Positions 15,850-27,358 of a stretch of DNA of 64,000 nucleotides are shown one piece after another. The notes under the pieces were generated by a model, which saw only the letters and a list, made by a program, of their open reading frames with translations, was not told the origin of the DNA and did not search any database. The position numbers and the translations under genes are program-made. Position 1 is the stretch's first letter, and every line of letters begins with the position of its first letter. Source of the stretch: Cucumis sativus (taxonomy: Eukaryota > Streptophyta > Magnoliopsida > Cucurbitales > Cucurbitaceae). The stretch lies in NCBI RefSeq assembly GCF_000004075.3, contig NC_026655.2, positions 32,101,489 through 32,165,488 on the forward strand, given 5' to 3'.

Positions 15850-17008
15850 ATACACTTGAAATGTATAATGTTAATATTAACAAAAGTAAAACATGAAAAT
15901 AGATAACATTATTCTAGATATTTTGAAAGTCAAAAGAAACACTTGTTGTTCCATCATTTGAGGTTATGAAGAGAAAACCGACACTTCCAAATTAATCAAG
16001 TTGGATGGACCAAATCTATCATTGTTGATATGCACAATTGGCTTCTACATTTTTTTTTTCTTGTCTTGGGAGGCTTGATATAGATCAACTAAGTGTTTCG
16101 ATGTACGACAAACATGAGACCAATATTTAGTTATATTACATCGGTAGCGTATTTATTTATACTTTATGAATTTTTATTTTGTGGAGCTTTCACTTTATGA
16201 CCATCGTTTTGTGTTATTCTTTTCAAATTTGGACTATTAGAACATCCACTACGAAATGAATAATTATTTCTTTCTCTACCACTTTCGCTTCAGGGAATGG
16301 TTTTGTTCGAGTTGGTCGGAATTTGTTTATGAATTTTTATTTTGTGGAGCTTTCGCTTTATGACCATCGTTTTGTGTTATTCTTTTCAAATTTGGACTAT
16401 TAGAACATCCACTACGAAATGAATAATTATTTCTTTCTCTACCACTTTCACTTCAGGGAATGGTTTTGTTCGAGTTGGTCGGAATTTGTGGTTTTTCATC
16501 AACAACTCATTATTTTGTTTGACAACTAGAAGACATGAGATGAATTCAGAATATTTTGTAAAACCTTTATCTCAATATTGCTGGTGCAAGAGCATATTTA
16601 AGATATGAAAAGTCAAAAATGTTTTTTTTTTTCCAGTAATTGTAATATCTTAATACAAAATTGTAATAATTTACTGACCTAAAATCTTGTAGCCTCAAAT
16701 GTATTCAATCATAACGAGCTTGAAAAATATGAACTAATTTTAAATGACCACACATTTTTTTCTTCAATTTACTACATAACATGTGATGATCTTTTATTGT
16801 TAGATGTTCTAACTTCAAATTTTCATGAAGAATGACGAAGAAAAGTCATGACTTTTGTTTTTTTTTATTGATCGTTGCATTTCCTCCTTTAATTGTATCT
16901 GCGAGATTCATGGTTTCAAGATGCATCTCATCATCAAGAACCCACGGTAAATAATTGCTATCATTAATGTGAAAGACGGTAAATTCTAGTTTTGCAATAT
17001 TTGTCATG
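15850..17008 (-). pseudogene. Copia gag (UBN2-type) remnant
   Basis: The start codon is at 17008-17006. The first piece reads MTNIAKLEFTVFHINDSNYL, then WVLDDEMHLETMNLADTIK, the typical N-terminus of plant Copia gag. After frame breaks near 16846, further gag blocks follow: RYD-stop-IHLRLQDFRS, then KGFTKYSEFISCLLV, NNELLMKNHKFRPT and, towards 16090, NITKYWSHVCRTSKHLVDLY, the zinc-knuckle region. Several stops and frameshifts make it non-functional. A 163-bp stretch of it is duplicated in tandem (16163-16488). In an intact element it would encode the virus-like-particle capsid. Confidence 0.75.
16163..16488. repeat. 163-bp tandem duplication within the gag remnant
   Basis: The block starting TTTATGAATTTTTATTTTGT at 16163 recurs at 16326 and runs to GGTCGGAATTTGT. 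Only a couple of substitutions are visible (for example CACTT versus CGCTT), so the duplication is recent compared with the decay of gag. Confidence 0.88.
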
Positions 17009-17689
17009 GTATCACTATCATAAAATATTATAATTATATATGAAATGTAATATACATCAAATATGCAAAATAACATTTTTATAATAAAGTGAAAAAATCT
17101 AACCTATCTTCAGCGGAGGAGTCAACAAGAGCTCGTACTGATAATGTGTTATGAAAATGAGGCACAATAGAAGTACGAATATCGAAAAAATATATTATTA
17201 AAATAAATAAAATAATATAAATAATAAATTAGGAGATTTAGAAAATAAAATTATCCAAAATTCTCCACTAACTCCAATTTCTTTTGAAATTCAACCGATG
17301 TGTGTCAGTTACAAACCCACTAAAGACCTCTACTTATAGGAAAAATGACAAATCAGATGGTGACTCATAGGGTTGTTATAAATCGTCACTTAGCAATAGA
17401 CACTAAGAACGGACATCTATTTAACACATATTATCACAATATAACTTCAATATTTTCAATATTTGATTTTTTTAAGAATTTATTTCTATATTAAATTTCT
17501 TTTGTGCTTTTTATTATATTTATTAACTTTTCTTTTTTTTATATGTTATTGTATTGTTATTGTAGGTTTTTTTTTATAAAAAAAATCTAGAGCAAAATAC
17601 TAAAATAAACACTGTATAAAACAATTTTGAAAACAGAAAAACTCCAAAAGCTCACAATATGAAATAAACAAAAGTACCCTATGATTAAT

Positions 17690-18135
17690 CGACTACACAT
17701 GTGTGCCAAAAACTTGGTAAATGATCGTTCATATATTGATATATGATCGTGATAAACATCTAAACGATCTTGGTACACGATATTGTATACCAAGATCGTT
17801 TTGAGATTGAAAAACGACATAACTACATGATCGTTTAAGATATATTACAAGGATAGACAATTGTGCAATGAAATAATATACTTTAAACGATCGTGTTGAC
17901 TATGACTAACGATCATTGATTATAATAAACAATTGTATTTGTTATGGTAAGCGATCACATAGTCCAATGTAAATAATTGTGAAAAACTTCAAATCTAATG
18001 ATCATGTTGTCCGTGGCCAACGATTGTGTCGATCATGGTAAACAATCGTGTTGCTAATTTAAAATAATATTTAAACGATCTCGATATTCTCAAATATGAA
18101 AAAAATGAAGAAGAATATTGAAACAATCGCGATGA
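17690..18135. repeat. Array of ACGATCG-type motifs
   Basis: About a dozen variants of the palindromic core ACGATCGT (ATGATCGT, ACGATCTT, AACGATCATT, AGCGATCAC, ACGATTGTG, AACAATCGTG) occur at 20-45 bp intervals on both strands, the clearest being AAACGATCGTGTT near 17884. The sequence between cores is not conserved, so this looks like an old degenerate satellite or fold-back repeat. A weaker version occurs at 44140-44420. Confidence 0.55.
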
Positions 18136-19790
18136 AAATATCTAAATTGATAGACTTATAAAAGTTTTAATTGACTCAACAACACAATGGTTGTATAAGA
18201 AATTTCGGACCAATCACAAATTGTGACGTCACTTACTAAATCAATGATGAAAAATACATACAATTGAATTTGTGACTAATTAAAAAATTTATATATGTCC
18301 CAAATTAAAATTGAAGACATAAATTGGCTAATTATGACGATGTCATATGTTTTCATTATGACCGCTGGATCAAATTAATTATTTGAGTTCAATTAAATAT
18401 TATTTATTTTGGCCAAAGTCCAATTAAGCTAAAAAAATAAGTTTAATTTAGCCAAAAATCTAAATATGATCTAAATTAATGTGATTGAGCCCATGAGTAT
18501 GATGCATGGATCAATCATGGCTGAAACCGATAAAGTCTACCAGAGAACTTTCTCTTCGTTTGTGGAGGTTGAAATTTTTTTACTCTAGAAAGTCGAGAGA
18601 ATTCTCTCAAGAGGTAGAAGACTCATAACTCCGGAAATTGAAGTTTCTTTGAAGACACAAGCTTTCTTTCAAGACTCTAACTTTAAGAACATCACGTGCT
18701 CCACTTTCTCAAATCAAACGTAGGTATTCAACCAAGAGAGAATCAAATGATGAAATTTTAGGGATAGAACCACATACGCATGCACAACATCAGCATAAAT
18801 TCAACTCCACGAATCAAATTTCTTAGGAAATCTCGTGGGAACAACCTACTTAGCAAAATTTAGAAGAGTGAGGGTAAATTGATATGGTAATGAAAAGTTC
18901 ATGTTGTAGATTTACTTTGACTTCAAGGCACATAGTGCACAGCAACAATCTATGCATTTTTTTTCTCTTGTTGCCTAGATCACAGAAACTGTTAAAGTAC
19001 TTAACCATAATTCTTATTGAGTAAATTTACTTTTATTACTGTGAACTAATATATACATTTTGATTTGTTATTTACTTTTTTTTTTTTGTTTGTGAGTAGG
19101 TTAATTACTGAGGTTTTCTCAAAAATAAAATGAAACAAGTTATTTATGTTTGATAGGAAAAAAATGTAAATTTTGTTTTTGACATTCTTTTTATTTTCGA
19201 CAATTTTCTTCAATTATATATCATGAGCTAATTGATCTTTTATTAGCGACAAATTAATAGTATTATGTAACTTTATATATTGTTTATTATTACTGAGTAT
19301 TATCCTTAATTGATGGTGATTATATTTAAATCAAACAGTTGAAGAAAGGACAAAAATTGGTGCCTTTAGCTCCAAAATCATTCAACGATGACAATTAATT
19401 ATAATAAAAGAAGTTATTGATTGACTAAATCAAACAATTATTAATAAGTTATTTAAATAATAATAATAAACTTTTACTGTTTAATTAACCGTCCATTTAC
19501 TCCATCTAGGGAATGTCAATGATTGAATTTTTTTTCGATGTCATGCAATCACTTGCAATACAATAACAACTAAAAACTTCTCAAAGTATCTTTCACAAAG
19601 GACCCATCTCTAAGAAGAAATTGAAATTGCCAATTCACAGTTAAGATAAGCTCTAAATTAACAATATGATGAATAAAGTAAACATATATAACCCTTTCAA
19701 CTGGTCATGTGTTTTTCAATTCTTTGAGAACCAACCAAAATCCAAGAAATTCAAATACGAAATCAAAAGATCGACGAAAACAAGCACATT
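18136..19790. other. AT-rich intergenic DNA, repeat-like
   Basis: No open frame of interest. The stretch 18480-18960, with its leader-like run of short motifs, resembles LTR sequence, but no partner copy exists in the window. From 19560 the sequence is probably the 3' flank of the EXORDIUM-like gene. Confidence 0.4.
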
Positions 19791-19797
19791 GGATCAT

Positions 19798-20808
19798 TTA
19801 ATCTAAAGCATTTGGTCCAAAACATCTTCTTTGAACAGGATTCCATACCCATTGAACCAAAAATTTTCTCCCATTAACGCCATTCAAATTATACCCATTT
19901 CCCCAATAATCTCTATACACATTCCCAACATATCCTCCTCCCCCACCTGACCCATACAATCCCATACACAAATCTGCTATCTCTGTTGGTGCTGTTGGAT
20001 CATCCCCTGCATACCAAGCATTCACCAATGGATTGCTTGATGTCTCTGCTAACTCATGAGCTATCACACTCACCATCCCATCCACCCCCACGTCACCGTT
20101 TGGCGCCCCCATGATCCCCATGATCCCGCTCCCCGGTGGAGCCTCTGAGCCTTCTGGTCGTGCAAACGGATAGGCACAGACACCAGGGCATTGCTTCCCG
20201 CTATGACCGACCCAAGCATACGGTACCGTTGCCCCAACGACGGATGGGAATGTGAAGTAATGGAAGCCACAAACTGCCCTACAAAAGTCTTGCACTTGGA
20301 CATCTGATGAGGTGAGGACTAAGTAAAGGCCAGTGTAGGGATTTAGAGGCAAAGGTGTTTGATTTTGAGAGGTGATCGAGTTTTTTATGACATGTTGAAT
20401 GGCTAAACGACTTAGGTAGTTTCCTTGGGAGTAAGACGAGTCATGGAACTCACCAGAGAGGCGGATAGTACCCGTGATGTTTGAGCCGGTTTGGTCGGCA
20501 TAAAGCTCGATGGTTCGCCACCAGTCGGCGACAGAAGGACGTGGAGAAGAAGGAGAAGGAGGAGAGAGTGAAAAAATGAAATCTTTAATAGTATCCTGGA
20601 GATTAGGGTTCCAATGGCCATACCAAATGATATAAAGATTGATAGGGGAAGAAAGGACAGGACCCATGTGGTATTCTAGGTTTACAAAGTCAGAGGAACC
20701 TTCAAAGTTGTTGAGGTTGGTCTGTTGGGTCCTCCATTGTAGAGCTTGGAGTAAAGGAAAGAGAGCAAAGAGAAGAAGAAGTAGAAAGAGAGTAAGGAGG
20801 TTTTCCAT
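19798..20808 (-). CDS. EXORDIUM-like (phosphate-induced protein 1 family) protein
   Basis: A single-exon gene of 336 codons, typical in length and structure of the PHI-1/EXORDIUM family. Residues 1-22 ([20 protein letters not shown] and on) are a strong signal peptide, so the protein is expected in the apoplast or cell wall. Family blocks seen in order: [80 protein letters not shown] and the C-terminal [23 protein letters not shown] proteins promote brassinosteroid- and carbon-linked growth; no enzyme activity is established. The HELAET block looks like a metalloprotease motif, but activity should not be assumed. The gene has its own TATA box (20880-20890). Which EXL paralogue this is cannot be decided from sequence alone. 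Confidence 0.92.
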   Translation of the reverse strand: MENLLTLFLLLLLFALFPLLQALQWRTQQTNLNNFEGSSDFVNLEYHMGPVLSSPINLYIIWYGHWNPNLQDTIKDFIFSLSPPSPSSPRPSVADWWRTIELYADQTGSNITGTIRLSGEFHDSSYSQGNYLSRLAIQHVIKNSITSQNQTPLPLNPYTGLYLVLTSSDVQVQDFCRAVCGFHYFTFPSVVGATVPYAWVGHSGKQCPGVCAYPFARPEGSEAPPGSGIMGIMGAPNGDVGVDGMVSVIAHELAETSSNPLVNAWYAGDDPTAPTEIADLCMGLYGSGGGGGYVGNVYRDYWGNGYNLNGVNGRKFLVQWVWNPVQRRCFGPNALD

Positions 20809-20879
20809 TTCTTTGCTGTATTGTTGAGGTTTTAAGATTTTTCTTTTCTTCTTTCTATTTTGCTTCTCATGTGTTCTTA

Positions 20880-20890
20880 GAATATATAGA
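20880..20890 (-). promoter_or_regulatory. TATA box of the EXORDIUM-like gene
   Basis: The minus strand reads TCTATATATTC about 72-82 bp upstream of the ATG. That predicts transcription starting near 20850 and a short, roughly 40-base leader. Confidence 0.55.
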
Positions 20891-20899
20891 TCAGATGTA

Positions 20900-23495
20900 T
20901 TTAGGGAAAGATAGATTTTGTGAGTATGATGAAGAGTGTAGGGTGAAGTAGAAACATGGAATGTGCAAACAAAATCATCATACTTTTATCTTTTTTTTCT
21001 CTCCTTGATTAGTGCACTAGTTTGTTCTTGATATCTTTGACTCTATGTTTCTTTAATAAAGCCAAAATAAAAGGTGCCAATCTATCACTTTTAAATGATA
21101 TGTTAAAATGGCGATGGAAAGTGGTCGATGTTAGATATTTCTATACTAGTATCATGTGTCACGTCTACGATGCTTTTAAAAATAGAGCGTATCTATCAAC
21201 TTTATTTTGGAGTCAATTTATAATTTTTTTATAGTGTCCATACTATGAGAGGCTATTAAATTTTCCTTAAAACTTGGATATAAAAATATTTGTTTATTTT
21301 GAGTCCATATATTACCTATCTTAAGGCTAAATTCTTAAAACACTCCCAACTTTATATAATTTTTTTAAACACTAATGTTTGACGAAAATTATTGAGGCAT
21401 AAAATAAATAAAATGACAAATAACTTAATGTGAGAATTAAATGGATAGTCCAACACGAACTACGACAACTGACATCTCTTTATTCTTAAAAACAAGAGAT
21501 TTTAGATTAATCTTCTCACTCTCAAACCTAAGTTTAAAAAAACAAAACAGTTATTTAAATTCTATGATTTTAGTTAAATTTTATACCATAATATTCATTA
21601 AAACAAACCCTCCAAAACTTTATAGAACTTAAAGCATTTTAAAAAGCTGACAAAAAGTAGTTTTTTCTTTTAAAAGATGGGTTATTAATATCTTGCAATG
21701 ATGGCAAAGGTGGGGAGTACTCCATGTGGTAGTTGAAGGCTTGGAAGTATCTTCATGAAACTTCACACACCTTTTCAAATTTAGACCAATCAAACCCTAA
21801 TTTTCCTTACAACTATATTTAGATTGACTCGAAAAGTTACTTACTTGAAACATTTATATAAATATATATGTTTTCTAAAAATCATCCTACATTTAACTTT
21901 TATTTTATCTCCTTACAAAACACACTTTGTCCGTGAACACTTATAAAAGTAACAATTTAGTTCCTTATACTTTCAGTTTTGTATGATCAATTTAGTCTCT
22001 AAACTTTGGAATATAACAAATTAGTTCTCGTACTTTCAAAGTTGTAACAATTTAGTTTCCGACGCAACAGTTTCATCACTTTGAAAAGACAAAGAAGGAC
22101 TTTATCAAGCTTTAGTAGGTAGTTATCGCTTCTAGCTTGACTCATTCTACAGTTATGAGTTAATACCCAAATACCCTCATAATCCTCGCAATATTCTTTG
22201 CGCAAGGCATCCTTAATCTTCCTGGTCTCTGCCGATTTTATATAACTATTTCCTACTTTCTAGTTCTAGCTAGTATATTGATGTCAGTTTTTATTACAAG
22301 AGAGGATGAAGATTAAGGTTTGCTCGCTTCAAGGTAGAAAGATTAGAGTTTGTCCGCTTGAAGATATAATTAAAAAAGAAAAATGGAAACAAAGGAAGAT
22401 GGAGAATTGAAAAATGAAAGATGGAGAATTGAAGAACAAAATGGAAAATGAAGATCACTACAACGAGTATGAAAAGTGGATTATATTTTTGTTCTTCACG
22501 TGGTTTCTTGTCATGCTCCATTTATCTTTTAGGTTTGATTTTGCTGATGGGAAATACTCTCTTTATTTTGAGAGTTTTGTTAGATTTGCAATTATATATA
22601 ATTCAATAGTTAAACATTTTCTAGGTTGATTATAGTTGAAAAAGTTTAATACATGCAACATTTTTGTTGAATAACTTCAAATAAAAAAACTAAGGTAGTA
22701 ATATATCCTAAACTGATGAGTGTATAAAAGGATTAAAAAGTATAATATCATTATCTTTCCAACATTAAAATATAACATTGGAAAGTTAAATGAACCAAAC
22801 TTTTGATATAGTTTTATATCTTGTTCGCATAAATTTAAGTGTATAGAAAGGGTCTTTTTTGCCAACTTTGTATGGACACTTGGAAATGTTATTGGAATTC
22901 TCCTACTTTGTTCGATATAATGATTTCCTAATGAAAAAAATGTAATTAAATATTCTTTGATATATCTATAACGCTTTACACAATCCCTAATTTTGTATGG
23001 ACACTTAGAAATTTTGTCGAGTGAAAGAATAGAGAGATTATGAAGCGTTTAAATAAGATGTTGGATATGCAAGTTCATTCTTAGATAAAGACTATAGAGC
23101 TTCTCCTCCATTTTATTTTTTAAATTTTGTTTATTGAGAGTTTAAGTTTTTCATCCATAACAATATATATAGACTTACCTCGAGTCATGTTTCACGCAGG
23201 GCTATTATGTAAAAACACTTTGTTATAAAGTCATGCAACTTTTCTTTTTCTTCATTTAGTTCAAAACCCTTCCTGACTCTCTTCTTACCACCTGTTACCA
23301 CCATCGTGGGACGGATCAAATAAGTTGTTTGAATCTTTTTTGTTAACGTTCTTGTCACATATGTACAACAATTGTGAGAATGGAAAATTGAGAATCGTGT
23401 CATGAAAGATTATGTAAGCAGATTTGGCACTTCTCAACTTTTTTTTTTCTCTATAATAAAAGGACATAAAACCCATGGGATTTTCTTCCCTTTTT
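20900..23495. other. AT-rich intergenic DNA
   Basis: No credible gene. At 21955-22065, repeated CAATTTAGT and AAATTAGTTC phrases resemble a common short plant interspersed repeat. Small open frames at 22294-22521 (-) and 22414-22629 (+) lie on opposite strands of the same low-complexity DNA and are rejected. Confidence 0.5.
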
Positions 23496-23501
23496 TCTTG
23501 G

Positions 23502-23549
23502 TGGGCTAAATTTTTATAAGAGCCCATTAACGACCCATATCTAAGCCCA
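23502..23549 (+). promoter_or_regulatory. Site II elements upstream of MED22
   Basis: TGGGCT at 23502-23507 and inverted copies AGCCCA at 23521-23526 and 23544-23549 lie about 460-500 bp upstream of the MED22 ATG. The layout resembles the promoter of the proteasome gene in this window and suggests housekeeping control. Confidence 0.5.
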
Positions 23550-24005
23550 TCTCAACTATTGAATTCCACTCGGTGTCTAGGGCTTCGTCATCCTCTGTTC
23601 GTGTTGCTTTTTTGTAACGCCGGCAACGCCCATAAGCTCCGACCATCGACACGGCCACACCTTCCACGAACTATCACCGACGACGTTCCACCAGAGTTTT
23701 TCTCCATTTTTGTCGACGTGTTATAGACCCACTCTCATTCAACCTCAAATTTGAGTTTCCCATTTCTTAATTGGTTAGTTATATTACATGTTAGAATTTG
23801 GGAAAGTCTTGTTGAACTGGTTAGAAAGTGTTTTGAAGATTAGTTTTCTTGATTGGATTTATAGTTTAAATTGTTAATGGTTATGTTTGTCGTGTTAAAT
23901 TTTTGGGCGTTACATTTTTCTTCCCCAATGGTTCTAATTCCCTTTCGTTTCGATCGCCTTGGCGTCATTGCAGAATTGATTCAATTCCCATTTCTATCTA
24001 TTATT

Positions 24006-25614
24006 ATGAACAAAGGCATCGGTGGTGGAACTGGCCCCACTGCAGCGGCTGCGGCGGCGGCAGCTCAGAAGCAGAAACTGCTTCTCCAGAGAGTGGAAAC
24101 TGATATAGCCAATATTGTTGACAATTTCACTCATCTTGTCAACGTCTCTAGAGTAAAACTCTTTCATTTTTATTGTAATTCTCTTTTGTGGTTTATCTGC
24201 TTGATCTTCTTGATTTAACAACCTCATGTGTGGAATTCATAATTAACTTACCGTTGTTTCGTCAGGTGAACGATCCACCAGTTAGAAACTCACAAGAATC
24301 TTTCATGATGGAAATGCGTGCGGCCAGAATGGTAAGATACTATATTTTCCCTTGATTGTTTACTCTCTTTGTTTGTGATGCTCCTTTTAGGTTGCCATCT
24401 GGATAGATAGATAGCTCTTTTGTTCTTCTACAATTGAATGATAATAATCTTATGAAGCCTTGATTTTGTGGGATTGAATGATTTTGCAATAAATTTAGTT
24501 GCTTATGCGTCTCTTCCAACATCAGTGAGTATTTCTTCTCCTCTAGCTCCTATTCCAAGAAAATTCTCTTCTTTAGTTGAGGTGGTCTTCATATTCGAAT
24601 ATTTTTGCGGGATCCCAATTGATTCTTCAGAAAAACTTAATTGAGCTTACCTTAGCAATTCATGCAACATCTCGCCTCGATTTGGTTTTAGTTCATGCAA
24701 TAACAACAGTTGTTTTTTACCAAAAAGTTCATGAAATCATTATGGAGCTTCAATGAAGTCGGTTGGGTTAATGTTGAATCTACTGCGAGATGGAGTGTTT
24801 TACTGATTTTGTAGGATGATATGAAGATAAAAGTTTTGGTGTTTCTTAAAGGAGGGTACATTTTCTCAATTAAAATCTATTTTCAGCACAAGTCAATTTG
24901 TTGGGTAACAAAGATTTATGGGCTAATTGACTGTAGAGAAATTTTGATAGACCGTCATGTCATAGCATTTGTAGAACAGTTGGTGGTGAGATCTTTTTTA
25001 GAGAAAGTATTTTGGCCTGCTTTTGGTAGTTAATTTATTGGTTCTTGTTATCAGCTGCTGTGTATGCTTTTCAAGGTTTCTCTGGACTTGAGAGAATTGG
25101 TTTGACGAGTCTTTCTTTGTTTCTTGGCTGTTCTCACTTGATTGCAATTGTTTTAAGGTCTTGTTCTGTTCTCTTTTGGGAGTTTGTATCCTTTGAAGAA
25201 GTTATTCCTTGTTGAAAACTCTCATTTTTGGTTTCAAACTATCAAGGTTCTTATATTCATAATGATCATTCACATATAAGATTATAGGCAATAATATATC
25301 AGGGATTTATTTTGTCCTTTTCATTATTATTGTGATGGCTACAATTTAGTGTTTCTATACTTGTTTGTTAACAGGTTCAGGCAGCTGATTCTCTGCTGAA
25401 GTTGGTTTCAGAACTTAAGCAGACAGCAATATTTTCTGGATTTGCTTCACTAAACGATCATGTGGAGCAAAGAATTGTGGAATTCAATCAGCAGGCACAA
25501 CAGACTGACCGTCTTTTATCTAGAATTGGTGAAGAAGCTGCTGCCAATTTGAAGGAGCTTGAATCTCATTATTATTCTTCAACACAGAGAACTGATCAGA
25601 ACAGCCTGACGTGA
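24006..25614 (+). CDS. MED22: Mediator of RNA polymerase II transcription subunit 22
   Basis: Three coding exons, 24006-24152, 24266-24331 and 25375-25614, with GT-AG introns, join to 150 codons plus TGA. The protein has a plant-type Gly/Ala-rich start ([20 protein letters not shown], residues 1-20) and then a helical core with [35 protein letters not shown] and [20 protein letters not shown]. The C-terminal half has [13 protein letters not shown] and [11 protein letters not shown]. These are the conserved blocks of plant MED22 (Surfeit 5 family), and the length fits. MED22 belongs to the Mediator head module, contacts MED11 and helps recruit Pol II in the nucleus. A longer open frame begins at 23871 in frame, but family alignment supports the ATG at 24006. 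The second intron (24332-25374) contains no other gene. Confidence 0.94.
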
Positions 25615-27358
25615 TTTAGAGTGGAAAGTGGAATTAATGATGCGATGCTGTTGGCTTCTAAACTCAGTTGCTTGCTAACATGGATAATGAAACGTAATAT
25701 AACACTTCTAACTTTTTCTCTCTCGTTTTACTATAACTTCCTTCTTCACTTGAAAGTGCCTAAAAAAATAGCAAACATGATAGGAAATAAGTAACTCATT
25801 CCGTTGTCTGAATTAATTCAGAGAGGACGAAACATGTATGTTGACTTTGGCAGGTAAATTCAGAAATTAATTTTATATAGTTTGATAAGAAGATAATATA
25901 ATTAATTCATGATGAATGAGGAGGCAACTAAGGAGATGATGAATAAGAAAGTAACAAGGAGAAAACAAAAAAAAGGAAGGAAGCCATTTTGATACGTTGG
26001 TAATTTGATGTTCTTCAGAAACTCCTTTATTTGATACAGGAAATCTCACTGTTGTTCATGCTTGCTTCCCTCCTCATTTCCCAACTTCAAATTGGTATAT
26101 ATCTTCTTCTTAATTTTGTGTAAACCTATTTCCTTTTCATGTTTTACTGTCATTTACATCTATATTTCTATGATTAATAAACACACTGCTTATTCTATAA
26201 CAAACAAAAATTAAATAGTTTATATTGTTATTATTTGACAATGAAAGCTCTAAATGAAGCAAGATTGGAGGCAAATATACAATTAAAAGGAAAGGGCATT
26301 ATGAAGAAATGGGCAAGTCCTTGTGCAATAGGCAAATATACATTTAAAAATCATAATCATAAGACTAACGAACACAATAAATAAATAATACAACGATGAC
26401 ATTTTCAACAATCATATTTTCTTACCACAGCTTTCAAAGTTAATGCATAAATTTTTTTAAAGAATTAAATATATTTGCCTCTCAACCGAATAAAAGAAAA
26501 AACCACCATCCTTTTTCAATTAGTTAAACGAATTTTTATTTCAAAACATAGTAAAATAAAAATATTAAATTGTTAAATAAATTAACAAAATAACCTATAT
26601 TTAATTTACCTTCCAATATAATTTAGACTATAATCATCGAAACTCCGAACATAGACTATCATAATACAAACTAAAATAATCAGTATTTCAAATATATACT
26701 ATTAATTTTAATAGTATGCCTCTCAAACATATATTATAATAACATGATTTATTATAACCCACATATTATAATAACTCACTCCAACCTCTAAACACTCCCT
26801 AGGTTATTAGATAATAAAATTTAGATTTAAATTGTTATCAAATTGAAAATTTAGAAACTAAATCATCACACACCAAAATTAATTTTGGACTATATTATTA
26901 GTTTTTAAAAAAATTATGAAGCAAAAGTGATTTTTTTTTGTCCGTAAAATTTTAATTTGAGATAATAATCTAATTTCGAATATGAAGGAATTTTGGCCCA
27001 TTAATAAAATTTGTTACTATAAGGAAGTTAAAAGAATTAACTCTATTTAAATTAAATTAGTTAAAATTCAAAATAAGATACTATCTCCTTATAAATTGTA
27101 GCCACCAGTATGTTAATGCTTTTCATCTTTATAATTCATACTTGGAAGGAGGGTTGTTAGATGGTAAAAAGATCTAATTTTAGTGTATTTGTATGTTTAA
27201 ATATGAAAGCTTAGAATAAAGAAACAAATAGTTATGCATTAAATTAAATTCAAAATATAAAATTTAAACTACGTTTAAAATAAGGTTTCTCAATAGATTA
27301 AAACCTTATTTTGCAAATTAATAAGGTTTCTACGTGCAATAAGTCGAAGTGTTTCTCT
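25615..27358. other. MED22 3' UTR and intergenic DNA with a MITE-like repeat
   Basis: The 3' UTR probably ends within 200-300 bp. At about 26640-26810, phrases such as CAAACATATATTATAATAAC and ACTCCAACCTCTAAACACTC look like a degraded short inverted-repeat transposon. A related phrase occurs near 43490-43570. No gene is seen. Confidence 0.4.

Larger units (their letters stand above)
14340..17460 (-). mobile_element. Degraded gag-only Copia-type LTR element (TR-GAG-like)
   Basis: Read on the minus strand, the right flank (about 17160-17450) and left flank (about 14360-14870) share LTR blocks in the same order. The blocks are a TGTGTTAAATA-containing segment, a CTATTG segment, a TATA-like CCTATAAATAG or CCTATAAGTAG, and a TTATTTTATTT-rich region. 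Just inside the right LTR is TTATCAGTACGAGCTC (about 17130-17150), in the place of a Copia primer-binding site. A gag remnant follows and no pol is seen before the left LTR. This is the layout of non-autonomous TR-GAG elements. Boundaries are approximate and no target-site duplication was identified. Confidence 0.6.

Noticed and set aside
20639..20827. 62-codon plus-strand frame, and 20070-20303 and 20412-20621 minus
   Set aside because: Shadows of the EXORDIUM-like gene.
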